Below the pieces are notes generated by a model, which ran no database searches, was not told the DNA's origin, and worked only from the letters and a program-made list of their open reading frames with translations. Of a stretch of DNA of 64,000 nucleotides, positions 45,714 through 53,717 are shown piece after piece. Origin of the DNA: Streptomyces griseocarneus (GTDB lineage Bacteria > Actinomycetota > Actinomycetes > Streptomycetales > Streptomycetaceae); contig PENC01000002.1 in assembly GCA_003674045.1 (NCBI GenBank), positions 558,001 through 622,000 of the forward strand, read 5' to 3'. The translations under genes were made by a program, and so were the position numbers. Within the stretch, counting starts at the first letter, position 1. The number at the start of each line of letters is the position of its first letter.

Positions 45714-47387
45714 TTAACGCCGAACCAACCGATCCGCAAAGCGCGCCGCGAAAAAGAGCAAACCGACAGTCAACAACAGCGACACCACGAGTACCGAAGC
45801 CACCGAACCCGCACCCAGGGCCAACATCAAACCCCCCACGGACACCATCGGCCCTGCCGCGTACCACGCCGCGAAGACGAGAACACCCGGGTCACCGAAG
45901 GGCGTCGGCACGCCCAGGAACACCAGGCTCGTACGAGCCGGCCCACGGCACGCCGCGAACACCGCCGCCGCGGCGAGCGGAAGCGCGCACACCGGCATCA
46001 GCAGCAGTACCCGCGGGCTGCCCGCCAGGGCGAACGGCACGGCCGCGAGAACGCCCAACAGCACGCCCACCGCCGCCGGTACGACCGCGTGCTGGAGCAT
46101 CAGCCACCGGAAGCGGAAGGGCGCCCAGGCCGCGCGGCGTACGTCGTCGCTCTCCAGCCGCGCGGTCTCGGCGAGCCCGCCGACGGCGACATAGCCGAAC
46201 ACGAGGGCCACGGCGAGGACGAGAGTGCTCCGGGTGCCGTCGAGTTGCGTGCTCAGGGCGGCCGCCGCACCGGCGCAGACCGTCCACATGAGGGCCTTGG
46301 CCAGGCGGCCGGGCGCGCGCAGCAGGGCCAGCAGGTCGCGCCAGACGACCACGAGGTGCTTCGAGCGGGGCGCCCGCAGCCGTACGCGGCGGACGCGGCC
46401 GTCCCCGGTGGCGTCCAGCAGGGCGAGCCTGGCGGCCCGCAGCTCGAACGTCCACATCACGGAGGACACGGTCTGCGCGGTCGCGGCCCGGCGGCGCAAC
46501 CGGCCGATCGGTACGCGCGCGGCGTCCCGGTCGCCCAGCACCAGCGCGGCCGCCGTGAGCAGGACCAGCGCGGCCAGGGCGAACGGCCGGCCGGGCGCGG
46601 AGCCGCCGGTCGCGGCGACCACCGGCTGCGCGGCCCAGCCCCACGGGCCCGACCACAGCTCGATCCGCTCCAGGAGGGCGAGCCGGTGCCCGTACGCGGC
46701 GGCCGTCACCTGCCCGGCGAGCAGCATCAGCAGTACGACGGCGAGGGGCGTGCAGCGCCGTACGGTCCGCGCGAGGGCCGGGCGGCGCTCCACGGCCATC
46801 CCGGCCGCGGTGGCCAGCAGCGGCAGGCAGACCGCGGCCGGGAGCAGCGCGAGCAGGGCCGTACCCGGGGACGCGAGGCCCAGGACGCGCAGGACGACGG
46901 CTCCGGCGGCCGCGCCCAGCAGGCCGGGGACGAGCGCGAGCCCCGCCGACAGCCGGAACCAGGGCCGCAGCACACGCCCCTTGCGGACGGGCTGGGCGAG
47001 CAGCCACCCCACGGACGGGCCGGGCAGGACGACGGGCCCGCGCCACAGCGCGTCGCGGGCGGCGGCCAGGACGAGGCCGACGGTCAGCAGCGCGAAGAAC
47101 GCGGGCAGGGTGCGCTGCACGTCCGCGCCGAGCCCGCCGTAGTCGGCGCCGAGCCGGACCTGGCGCAGGAAGTGGAACGCGTAGCCGCCGCCGTAGCCGG
47201 CGACGATCAGGACGAGGGTGTAGACGACGACGGCGATGTCGCGGCCTTTTTGTCTGCGATGGTCCCGTCGTTTCTCCCGCAGCCAGCGGAGCGTCTCGGC
47301 GGTGCGGTCGTCGTCCTCCTCGGTCCAGCCGGGCTCGTCGTCGAGCGGTTCCGTCAGGTCCGTCAGGTCCGCCTCCCCCACGCTCAT
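45714..47387 (-). CDS. ABC transporter permease (DUF6297-type, 12-14 TM)
   Basis: 557 residues from ATG 47387. The N-terminal cytosolic part starts MSVGEADLTDLTEPLDDEPG, with a small DLT repeat. It is followed by many hydrophobic segments (VVVYTLVLIVAGYGGGYAF, FFALLTVGLVLAAARDALW, ALLALLPAAVCLPLLATAAG, up to VLVVSLLLTVGLLFFAARFA). A cytosolic loop carries LRAPRSKHLVVVWRDLLALL. The ATGA overlap with the ATPase gene shows they form one exporter. The substrate is unknown; similar Streptomyces permeases are unassigned. Confidence 0.85.
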   Translation of the reverse strand: MSVGEADLTDLTEPLDDEPGWTEEDDDRTAETLRWLREKRRDHRRQKGRDIAVVVYTLVLIVAGYGGGYAFHFLRQVRLGADYGGLGADVQRTLPAFFALLTVGLVLAAARDALWRGPVVLPGPSVGWLLAQPVRKGRVLRPWFRLSAGLALVPGLLGAAAGAVVLRVLGLASPGTALLALLPAAVCLPLLATAAGMAVERRPALARTVRRCTPLAVVLLMLLAGQVTAAAYGHRLALLERIELWSGPWGWAAQPVVAATGGSAPGRPFALAALVLLTAAALVLGDRDAARVPIGRLRRRAATAQTVSSVMWTFELRAARLALLDATGDGRVRRVRLRAPRSKHLVVVWRDLLALLRAPGRLAKALMWTVCAGAAAALSTQLDGTRSTLVLAVALVFGYVAVGGLAETARLESDDVRRAAWAPFRFRWLMLQHAVVPAAVGVLLGVLAAVPFALAGSPRVLLLMPVCALPLAAAAVFAACRGPARTSLVFLGVPTPFGDPGVLVFAAWYAAGPMVSVGGLMLALGAGSVASVLVVSLLLTVGLLFFAARFADRLVRR

Positions 47388-48106
47388 CCCCTCAGCCCCA
47401 GCCGCTCCAGTACGTCCGCGGGACTGCCCTCGGCGATCACCCGGCCGTCCTCCAGGGCGATCATCCGGTCGGCGACCGCTTCCGCGAGCTCGGCCTGGTG
47501 CGTGGCGAGGAGCACCGCGACGCCGTCCTCCTTCTCCTTCACGAGCAGCTCGGCGAGGCGGACCCGGGCCTCGGGGTCGAGCCGCTGCTCGGGTTCGTCC
47601 AGGACGAGGAGGTCGCGCGGGCGGACGAGCGCGGCGGCGAGCAGCAGCGACTGGAGCTGGCCGGAGGAGAGCGAGCCGGGCAGCGCCCGCGCGTGGTCGG
47701 AGAGCCTGCGGTCGGCGAGCACGTGGTCGATCCAGCCCTGCGCGTCGTCCACGGCGTGGGCGACGGTGACGAGTTCGAGGTGCTCCCGCACCGTCAGGTC
47801 CGGGTAGGTGGCCACGGTGTCGCCGACGACCGCGACCCTGGCCCGTACCTCCGGGTCGTCCTCGGTGACCGTGCGGCCCGCGAACCGGGCGGTGCCGCTG
47901 GTGGGGGTGTCCCGGCCGCTCGCGATGCGCAGCAGCGTGGACTTGCCCGAGCCGTTGTGCCCGAAGAGGGCGGTGCAGCTGCCCGCCTCCAGGTCGAGGT
48001 CGAGCGGGTGCAGTGCCTGGCGCTCCCCGTAGACGCGGCCGACTCCGCGCAGCCGGAGCAGCGGGGGCCGGACGTGGTGCTCTGCGTCGTCGCCCTGCGG
48101 GGTCAT
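47384..48106 (-). CDS. ABC transporter ATP-binding protein
   Basis: 240 residues. Walker A is FGHNGSGKSTLLRIASGR, the ABC signature is the slightly unusual LSSGQLQSLLLAAALVRPRD, and Walker B is LLVLDEPEQRLDPEARVRL. The switch His is in LLATHQAELAEAV. It energises the permease encoded by the overlapping downstream gene. It is divergent from the hypothetical gene at 48193. Confidence 0.93.
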   Translation of the reverse strand: MTPQGDDAEHHVRPPLLRLRGVGRVYGERQALHPLDLDLEAGSCTALFGHNGSGKSTLLRIASGRDTPTSGTARFAGRTVTEDDPEVRARVAVVGDTVATYPDLTVREHLELVTVAHAVDDAQGWIDHVLADRRLSDHARALPGSLSSGQLQSLLLAAALVRPRDLLVLDEPEQRLDPEARVRLAELLVKEKEDGVAVLLATHQAELAEAVADRMIALEDGRVIAEGSPADVLERLGLRG

Positions 48107-48192
48107 CGAACCTCCGTACGATCGTCGTTTGACCCGACCCTAACGGGGCTCGCGGGACCGGCTCGGCGGTCCGGCCGCGCGAGGTGTGACAG

Positions 48193-48783
48193 GTGCGCGA
48201 CGATGGCCGCATGAGTCCCGTGTCCGGTCCCGCCCCGGGATCCCCCGCCGCGTTCGGTCCGACGGCCTTCCAGCTGGTGCTGCTGCGGCGGATGGCCGAC
48301 TACCAGCCCGTTCTGGTCGAGGAGGCCCTGCGCGAGCTGGGCACCGACCGGACCGCCATGCGGGAGGCCAACCGCCGCTGGCAGGCGATGCTGCGCTCGC
48401 CTCGGCAGCGGGGCGCGGGGGCGCGCTACCGCTCGGTGCTCGGCCCGCCGGAGAGCACGGGCGAGCGCCGCGTCGGCGAGCTGACCTTCGAGGCGGCGCT
48501 GTGGCCGGTGCCGCTCTGGCCCGGTCTGCGCTTCGAGGTGCTGGCCGCGCCGGGCGGCGCGGTCTGGAACGAGTGGCTGGTCCGCGCCCCGGGCACCCCG
48601 GGGCCGGAGCTGCGCACGCCGGAGGACCTGCGGCCCTGGTCGTGCACGGTGGACGAGGTGGCGCGGGCCTTCGCGCCCGTACGGCCCATGGAGGGAACGG
48701 CCCCGGGGCGCTGGCAGCTCGCGTTCGGCGCTTACGTCGCGGACTTCACCTGGGGCCTGCTCCAGCAGGTGACACACCGCTGA
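48193..48783 (+). CDS. Conserved hypothetical protein
   Basis: 196 residues, or 190 if the ATG at 48211 is used. It was not recognised as a named family. Visible features are GPTAFQLVLLRRMADYQPVL, EALRELGTDRTAMREANRRW, and ELTFEAALWPVPLWPGLRFE; the C-terminal half is Trp/Pro-rich. It has no signal or membrane segment. The strong codon bias supports a real gene. Confidence 0.75.
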   Translation: MRDDGRMSPVSGPAPGSPAAFGPTAFQLVLLRRMADYQPVLVEEALRELGTDRTAMREANRRWQAMLRSPRQRGAGARYRSVLGPPESTGERRVGELTFEAALWPVPLWPGLRFEVLAAPGGAVWNEWLVRAPGTPGPELRTPEDLRPWSCTVDEVARAFAPVRPMEGTAPGRWQLAFGAYVADFTWGLLQQVTHR

Positions 48784-48911
48784 CCAGGCCCGTCGTGGGC
48801 CTTTCGACAGGGCCGGCGGCAGGGCTGCCGGCGGGGCTCGTCCTTTAGGCCGAACGGAAATGGCCGGTCGGCCGAGGCGGTGCCGGGCGGGCCGTCCCTA
48901 GCGTGAGCGGC

Positions 48912-49484
48912 ATGTCCCGTCACCCAGCCCTCGCCCTCGTGACCGCCGCCGCGGCCACGGCCGCCGCCCTGGCCCTCGCCACCGGCTGCTCCGTCGGCGG
49001 CGACCGCGCCAAGGAGGTGAGCGGTACGCCCGCCTCCGGCGAGGAGCCGTCCCAGGTCTCCATCCCGTCCATCGGCGTGCGCAGCCCGCTGCTGCGGCTC
49101 GGGCTGAACAAGGACGACACCGTGCAGGTGCCGCCGCCCGGGAAGGGCATGACGGCCGGGTGGTACACCGGCAGCGCCAAGCCCGGCACGCCCGGCGCGG
49201 CGGTGATCATCGGCCACAACGCGACCCGCGAGGGCAAGGCCGTCTTCCACGACCTGGACAAGGTGAACGAGGGCACCGTGATCGACGTCGAGCGCGGCGA
49301 CGGCAAGGTCCTGCACTTCACCGTGACCGGCAAGGAGACGGTCGAGAAGAACTCCTTCCCGACGCTGAAGGTCTACGGGAAGACCAAAGAACGTGCCCTG
49401 CGCCTGGTGACCTGCGCGGGCGACCTCGACGCCGACGGGCACCCCGTGCAGAACCTGATCGTCTACGCGGCGCTCAAGGGCTGA
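48912..49484 (+). CDS. Class F sortase, lipobox-anchored
   Basis: 190 residues from ATG 48912 (an ATG at 48903 adds three). The N-terminal signal ends in LATGC, so Cys26 may be lipidated. The sortase fold has IPSIGVRSPLLRLGLNKDDT, catalytic His in AAVIIGHNATREGKAVFHDL, catalytic Cys in LRLVTCAGDLDADGHPVQNL, and an Arg just before (RALRLVTC). Class F enzymes occur in actinobacteria. Pairing of a sortase with lipoprotein anchoring is unusual and suggests surface retention. No substrate with an LPxTG-type motif is adjacent. Confidence 0.9.
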   Translation: MSRHPALALVTAAAATAAALALATGCSVGGDRAKEVSGTPASGEEPSQVSIPSIGVRSPLLRLGLNKDDTVQVPPPGKGMTAGWYTGSAKPGTPGAAVIIGHNATREGKAVFHDLDKVNEGTVIDVERGDGKVLHFTVTGKETVEKNSFPTLKVYGKTKERALRLVTCAGDLDADGHPVQNLIVYAALKG

Positions 49485-49506
49485 CGAGAAGCGGGCGAGG
49501 AGGGGA

Positions 49507-49545
49507 GCCGTGGGGCCGGGCACGATGCGTGCCCGGCCCCACGGC
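49507..49545. terminator. 18-bp hairpin terminator between sortase and OsmC genes
   Basis: Perfect arms 49507-49524 and 49528-49545 with a 3-nt loop ATG. It is bidirectional in position, between convergent genes, without a T tract, which is common in high-GC actinobacteria. Confidence 0.85.
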
Positions 49546-49565
49546 GTCCCCGCCGGATCCCGGGC

Positions 49566-49991
49566 TCAGGCGATCTCGGCCGAGAGGGTGATCGTCGTGC
49601 CCGCCAGCGCCTGGCTGACCGGGCAGTTCTTCTTGGCGTCCTCGGCGGCGGCCGCGAAGCCCTCCTCGTCGAGGCCGGGCACCTCGCCGCGCACCCACAG
49701 GTGGATGCCGGTGATGCCCTCGCCCGGCTGGAAGGTGACGTCCGCCTTGGTCTCCAGGCGGGTGGGCGGCGTGCCCGCACCCGTCAGGCCGTGTGAGAGG
49801 GCCATGGAGAAGCAGCTGGAGTGCGCGGCGGCGATCAGCTCCTCCGGGCTCGTCTTGCCGTTGGCCTGCTCGGCGCGGGACGGCCAGGACACCGGCTGGC
49901 TGCCGATGCCGGACGAGTCGAAGGTGACGGTGCCGCTGCCCTTGAGCAGGTCACCTTCCCAGACGGTGTGCGCGGTGCGGGTCGTGGCCAC
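49566..49991 (-). CDS. OsmC-family peroxiredoxin
   Basis: 141 residues from GTG 49991 behind GAGGAGGAA. Cys pair: AAHSSCFSMALSHGLTGAGT and KKNCPVSQALAGTTITLSAE. The N-terminus RTAHTVWEGDLLKGSGTVTF belongs to the OsmC subgroup, distinct from the Ohr at 43624. It reduces organic peroxides in the cytosol and is commonly induced by osmotic or oxidative stress. It is followed by a strong hairpin. Confidence 0.9.
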   Translation of the reverse strand: MATTRTAHTVWEGDLLKGSGTVTFDSSGIGSQPVSWPSRAEQANGKTSPEELIAAAHSSCFSMALSHGLTGAGTPPTRLETKADVTFQPGEGITGIHLWVRGEVPGLDEEGFAAAAEDAKKNCPVSQALAGTTITLSAEIA

Positions 49992-50029
49992 GTTGTCGTT
50001 CCTCCTCTGTGAGGCGCTGCCCGGATCGC

Positions 50030-50632
50030 TCAGGGCGTCGGTTCCGACGGCAGGTTCCAGGCTGCGAGCGCGGGGCGCCCGTGCTCGGTGCCGATGCGGC
50101 TGACAGTAGCGGTATCCAGCCGGAAGAGGGCACCGGCGGCGGGCGGCAGGCCGAGCCGACGTGCCGTCAGCACCCGGAGGAAGTGCCCGTGCGCGACGAG
50201 CGCCACGTCGCCGCCGTCCTCGCGCAGCAGCGGGGCCACGCGGGCGAGCACCCGGTCGGCGCGGGCACCGACCTGCGCGATGCTCTCGCCCGGGTGGGCG
50301 GCGGGGCCGGGGATCACGCCGTCGTCCCACAGGTACCAGTCGGGACGGGTGCGGTGGATCTCCGCGGTGGTGATGCCCTCGTAGCCGCCGTAGTCCCACT
50401 CCAGCAGATCGGGCTCGGGCTCGGGGTCCAGGCCCGCGAGCTCGGCGGTGCGCAGGGCGCGCTTGAGGGGGCTGGCGAGCGTCAGGGCGATCCGCCGCCC
50501 GGCGAGCAACGGGCGCAACGCCTCGGCCTGCTGCTCGCCGCGCTCGGTGAGGGGGATGTCCGTGAGGCCGGTGTGCCGCCCGTCGCGGCTCCACTCGGTC
50601 TCGCCGTGCCGGACGAGGAGGAGCTCACTCAC
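50030..50632 (-). CDS. Histidine phosphatase (phosphoglycerate mutase-like) family
   Basis: 200 residues from GTG 50632. The catalytic motif is LLLVRHGETEWSRDGRHTGL with the phospho-acceptor His in RHG. A second His occurs in LVAHGHFLRVLTARRLGL, and Glu in LLEWDYGGYEGITTAEI. It should hydrolyse a phosphomonoester or act on sugar phosphates. It overlaps the thioredoxin stop by 8 bp, so the two are one operon. Confidence 0.92.
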   Translation of the reverse strand: MSELLLVRHGETEWSRDGRHTGLTDIPLTERGEQQAEALRPLLAGRRIALTLASPLKRALRTAELAGLDPEPEPDLLEWDYGGYEGITTAEIHRTRPDWYLWDDGVIPGPAAHPGESIAQVGARADRVLARVAPLLREDGGDVALVAHGHFLRVLTARRLGLPPAAGALFRLDTATVSRIGTEHGRPALAAWNLPSEPTP

Positions 50633-51011
50633 CGCTCTGCTGCTCCGCCTGTGCCTGGGCCACGGAGGCCCGTACCTCGTCCATGTCCAGCCCGCGGGCC
50701 TGCTCGATGAGGTCCTCCAGGGCCGGCGCGGGCAGGGCGCCGGGCTGGGCGAAGACGGCGATGTTGTCCCGCACGATCATCAGCGTGGGGATCGACCGGA
50801 TCTCGAAGGTGGCGGCCAGTTCGGGCTGGGCCTCGGTGTCGACCTTCGCGAAGACGAGGTCGTCGTGGCGCTCGGCGGCGGCCTCGTAGACCGGCGCGAA
50901 GTTGCGGCAGGGACCGCACCATTCGGCCCAGAAGTCGATGAGCACGAATCCGTTGCCGGAGACGACCTCGTCGAAGTTGTCCTTGGTGAGCTCCACCGTG
51001 CTGCTGCTCAT
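50625..51011 (-). CDS. Thioredoxin
   Basis: 128 residues. The active site is IDFWAEWCGPCRNFAPVYEA with the classic WCGPC motif, followed by IRSIPTLMIVRDNIAVFAQP containing the cis-Pro. A C-terminal extension of about 20 Gln/Ala-rich residues follows the fold. It reduces protein disulfides in the cytosol. It is encoded upstream of the histidine phosphatase with which it overlaps. Confidence 0.95.
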   Translation of the reverse strand: MSSSTVELTKDNFDEVVSGNGFVLIDFWAEWCGPCRNFAPVYEAAAERHDDLVFAKVDTEAQPELAATFEIRSIPTLMIVRDNIAVFAQPGALPAPALEDLIEQARGLDMDEVRASVAQAQAEQQSGE

Positions 51012-51346
51012 GCGTGACTCCTGGTTCCGGTTGGTCGCGGTCGGGTGCCCGGCCGGGACAACCAGACGGCCCCCGAGGGTATTCCCCCGTGCCCCGTGAA
51101 CAGCCCGCTCGTCCGTGAGGACGCCCGGCCGCGGGACCACAAGACCGCCGAACACGACAGGTCCGGTGCGGTTCCGGACAGTCCCGGGCCCACGCCATCA
51201 AGAACGCGCAATGTTCACTGAACAGAGGCCAGATGTTCACTCAGAGTTTCCGGGTCCGGTCCTTCTCCCCCGGCTCCCCCGATCACGCACATCGCTCACA
51301 CCACTCGCATCGCACTCACATCGCACTCACAGAAAGCTGCCCGACG
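51012..51346. promoter_or_regulatory. 335-bp control region with PHO-box-like repeats (thioredoxin/VTC operon)
   Basis: No gene is seen. GTTCACT occurs at 51213-51219 and again at 51235-51241, exactly 22 bp (two 11-bp units) apart. This matches the PHO-box unit GTTCAC and spacing for PhoP binding. An 11-bp exact tandem, ATCGCACTCAC, is at 51309-51319 and 51320-51330. The repeats precede DUF4956 and the VTC gene by about 100 bp. Confidence 0.55.
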
Positions 51347-51979
51347 ATGGACACCTTCCGGCACCTCGCGGCACACCTGGGGCTCGACCTCGCCGCCGTC
51401 TGCCTGCTGACCTTCGCGGTCTACTACCCGCGGCACCGCCGCCGCGACCTCGTGCCGGCCTATCTCGCCCTGAACGTCGCCCTGTTCACCGTCGTCGCCG
51501 CGCTCGCCGAGGTGGGCGGCAGCGGGGGCACGGCCCTGGGCTTCGGCCTGTTCGGGGTGCTCTCGATCATCAGGCTGCGCTCGGACTCCGTGCAGCACGA
51601 GGAGGTCGCGTACTACTTCACGACCCTCGTCCTCGGGCTGCTGTGCGGCCTGCCCCACCTGGACTTCCGGATCTCCGCGGCGCTGAGCGCCGTCCTGCTC
51701 GCCGTCGTCTACGTGGCCGACCACCCCCGGCTGCTCGCCCGCGCCCGCCGCACGCTCGTCACGCTCGACACCGTCCACGGCGACCCCGAGGAGCTGCGCG
51801 CCGACCTCGCCCGGCGGCTCGGCGAGCCCCTCAACTGGACGGTCATGGAAGTGGACTTCGTCCGCGACCTGATGGTCGTCGACGTCCGCTACCGCGAGCC
51901 GCGGCCGGGTACGGGGACGCGGCTGGCCCTGGCCCCCGAACAGGCCCACCGCACCGCCCCCGCCTGGGAGTCGGCGTGA
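51347..51979 (+). CDS. DUF4956 membrane protein
   Basis: 210 residues from ATG 51347. Four transmembrane helices: LDLAAVCLLTFAVYYPRH, LVPAYLALNVALFTVVAALA, GFGLFGVLSIIRLRSDSVQH, and a hydrophobic ALSAVLLAVVYVADHP. A cytosolic C-terminal part of about 80 residues follows (DTVHGDPEELRADLARRLGE). DUF4956 genes are regularly paired with VTC polyphosphate-polymerase-like genes, as here (GTGA overlap). This suggests the pair makes or senses polyphosphate at the membrane. The role is inferred from pairing. Confidence 0.88.
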   Translation: MDTFRHLAAHLGLDLAAVCLLTFAVYYPRHRRRDLVPAYLALNVALFTVVAALAEVGGSGGTALGFGLFGVLSIIRLRSDSVQHEEVAYYFTTLVLGLLCGLPHLDFRISAALSAVLLAVVYVADHPRLLARARRTLVTLDTVHGDPEELRADLARRLGEPLNWTVMEVDFVRDLMVVDVRYREPRPGTGTRLALAPEQAHRTAPAWESA

Positions 51980-52806
51980 GCACGCCGACCGCCGTCACGG
52001 CGGCATCCGGTGAAGTGCGGTCCGTGGTGGCACTGACCGAGGCCACCCACGCCGCGGCGCCCATCTCCCTCGCCGAGGTCAACGAGCGCTCCGCCCTCCT
52101 CGCCCGCTTCGACCACAGCTACCTGGTGCCCGTGGACGCCTTCCTGCGGATGGCGGAGCGCCTCACCGACCCCCGGCGCCCCGGCGGCCCCTTCCGCGCC
52201 CTGACCATCGACGGACGGCGCGCCTTCGGCTACCACTCCGTCTACTACGACACACCCGGCCTGCGTTCCTTCCACGACCACCGGCAGGGCCGCCGACGCC
52301 GCTTCAAGATCCGCGAACGGGTCTACGAGGACTCCGGCGAGCGGCAGTTCGAGATCAAGCTCAAGGGCGGGCGGGGCGACACCGTCAAACACCGGCGCCC
52401 CCTGGGCGGTTCGGACACCCCACTGGACCCGCACCACCGCGCCTTCCTCGCCGACACCCTGCGCGGGGCGTACGACATCGAGGCCCCGGACGCGCTCACC
52501 CCGTCCCTGAGCACGGACTACCTGCGCGCCACGCTCGTGGCCGACGGCGAACGCATCACCTGCGACGCGGGCCTGCTCTGCGCCGACCTCCGCACGGGCC
52601 GGACCGTCCGCTGCGACCCGGGCCTCGTCCTCGTCGAGACGAAGACGGCCGGCCACCTGACGGAGGCGGACCGCCTCCTGCACTCCTACGGCATACGCCC
52701 CGCCGTCTTCACCAAGTACTGCGGCGCGTTCGCGGCCCTCCGCCCGGCCCTGCCGGCCAACCGCTGGCACCGGGCGTCCTGGCGCGCTTTCGGCGCGCCG
52801 GTCTGA
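51976..52806 (+). CDS. VTC-domain protein (polyphosphate polymerase-like)
   Basis: 276 residues from GTG 51976, overlapping the DUF4956 stop. The VTC tunnel fold is recognised by YHSVYYDTPGLRSFHDHRQG and RRRFKIRERVYEDSG (basic lysine/arginine strand). Next come RQFEIKLKGGRGDTVKHRRP (metal and phosphate contacts) and LSTDYLRATLVADGERITCD. The last strands are LVLVETKTAGHLTEADRLLH and AVFTKYCGAFAALRP. By homology to yeast Vtc4 it could make polyphosphate from ATP, though activity in bacteria is unproven. A PHO-box-like element upstream would fit phosphate control. Confidence 0.88.
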   Translation: MSTPTAVTAASGEVRSVVALTEATHAAAPISLAEVNERSALLARFDHSYLVPVDAFLRMAERLTDPRRPGGPFRALTIDGRRAFGYHSVYYDTPGLRSFHDHRQGRRRRFKIRERVYEDSGERQFEIKLKGGRGDTVKHRRPLGGSDTPLDPHHRAFLADTLRGAYDIEAPDALTPSLSTDYLRATLVADGERITCDAGLLCADLRTGRTVRCDPGLVLVETKTAGHLTEADRLLHSYGIRPAVFTKYCGAFAALRPALPANRWHRASWRAFGAPV

Positions 52807-52841
52807 CAGCGCCCACTGAACTGCCTCTTGCGCTCCGCGCG

Positions 52842-52900
52842 CGACCGCGGGTCCGGTGGGGGCTTGTCGCGCAGTTCCCCGCGCCCCTTATGGGGCGCGA
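52842..52900 (+). repeat. Intergenic repeat copy 8
   Basis: CGACCGCGGGTCCGGTGGGG, the GTCGCGCAGTTCCCCGCGCC core and CCTTATGGGGCGC. It follows the VTC gene by 36 bp. Confidence 0.85.
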
Positions 52901-53012
52901 CCCCGGGGGTCCGGGGGCGGAGCCCTCGAAATGGGGGCCTGGGGGCGTCAGCCCCCAGAAAACTCCCCAGCCTCATCACCCACCGGGGGTCTGGGGGCGG
53001 AGCCCCCAGTTG
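52901..53012 (+). repeat. Second repeat type, two copies of GGGGGTCNGGGGGCGGAGCC
   Basis: Near-identical segments at about 52904-52926 (CGGGGGTCCGGGGGCGGAGC) and 52986-53008 (CGGGGGTCTGGGGGCGGAGC) are separated by about 60 bp. That gap contains another CCCCCAG-type inverted pair. They are adjacent to repeat copy 8, indicating a composite intergenic array. Confidence 0.7.
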
Positions 53013-53033
53013 CCAGGAACCCTCGTAGTGGGG

Positions 53034-53396
53034 TCAGTGGTTGCGGCGGCGGAAGATGCGCTTCGCGGCGTAGATGATGCCGACGATCAGCAGCACGAAG
53101 AAGAGGACGATCAGGATCCCGACCACCAGCAGGAACTTGCCCAGCTTCGCGAAGAAGCCCTTCTTCTTTTTCTTCTCGTGCTTGGAGGCGAGCTCCACGG
53201 AGGACGCCGAAGCGACTGACGGCGCGCCGGCCGTCGTCCGCACCGCGTCCCCCGCCTCGACGCCGACCGGTGCCGCCGCGGCCGGACGTATCCCCGCGGC
53301 CGCGGACGCCGGTTGCGCCGTCGTGGCCGTCAGACCCATGACGGCCATGGCGACGACCAGGGCGCCGACGATGGAGCGTGCGATCCGGTGCATCAT
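53034..53396 (-). CDS. Small exported membrane protein with Lys-rich linker
   Basis: 120 residues from ATG 53396. The N-terminal signal sequence (SIVGALVVAMAVMGLTATTA) is followed by an Ala/Val-rich region, a KHEKKKKKGFFAKLGK basic stretch, and a C-terminal membrane helix (FLLVVGILIVLFFVLLIVGI) ending in AKRIFRRRNH. The function is unknown. The topology suggests an outward-facing N-terminal domain anchored by the last helix. Large upstream extensions of the frame are shadows. Confidence 0.75.
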   Translation of the reverse strand: MMHRIARSIVGALVVAMAVMGLTATTAQPASAAAGIRPAAAAPVGVEAGDAVRTTAGAPSVASASSVELASKHEKKKKKGFFAKLGKFLLVVGILIVLFFVLLIVGIIYAAKRIFRRRNH

Positions 53397-53588
53397 CTCT
53401 GCTTTTGTCCTTACGATCCGTAAGCGGTCTTGACCTGCGCGTTTCAATGCCACGGCAGGAGCCCGCGGCACAGGCCGGGCGAGAGTACCGGCGCCCACGC
53501 CACCGATCAAGGCGAGCCCCGCGCGCCCCCGGACCGCCCCTCGCACCACCCCCCGCCGCCCGCGGGCCCACCGCGCGATCCCGGTCCG

Positions 53589-53613
53589 TGCGCAACACTT
53601 TAGAGGTTGCGCA
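53589..53613. promoter_or_regulatory. Perfect TGCGCAA-N11-TTGCGCA inverted repeat
   Basis: TGCGCAA (53589-53595) and TTGCGCA (53607-53613) flank an AT-containing spacer (53596-53606). The dyad stands in the divergent gap between the small exported protein and the membrane protein starting at 53718 (or 53628). It is a likely operator for an unidentified dimeric regulator. Confidence 0.6.
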
Positions 53614-53717
53614 AGTAGGGAAGTGTCATGGGGTCCGCCTGGCGCCGGCACCGGGCACGCGCCCGGCAGTGCGCGGCGGACAGGACGGCAACGGACCCAC
53701 TGGCATCGGGGGCGCCC

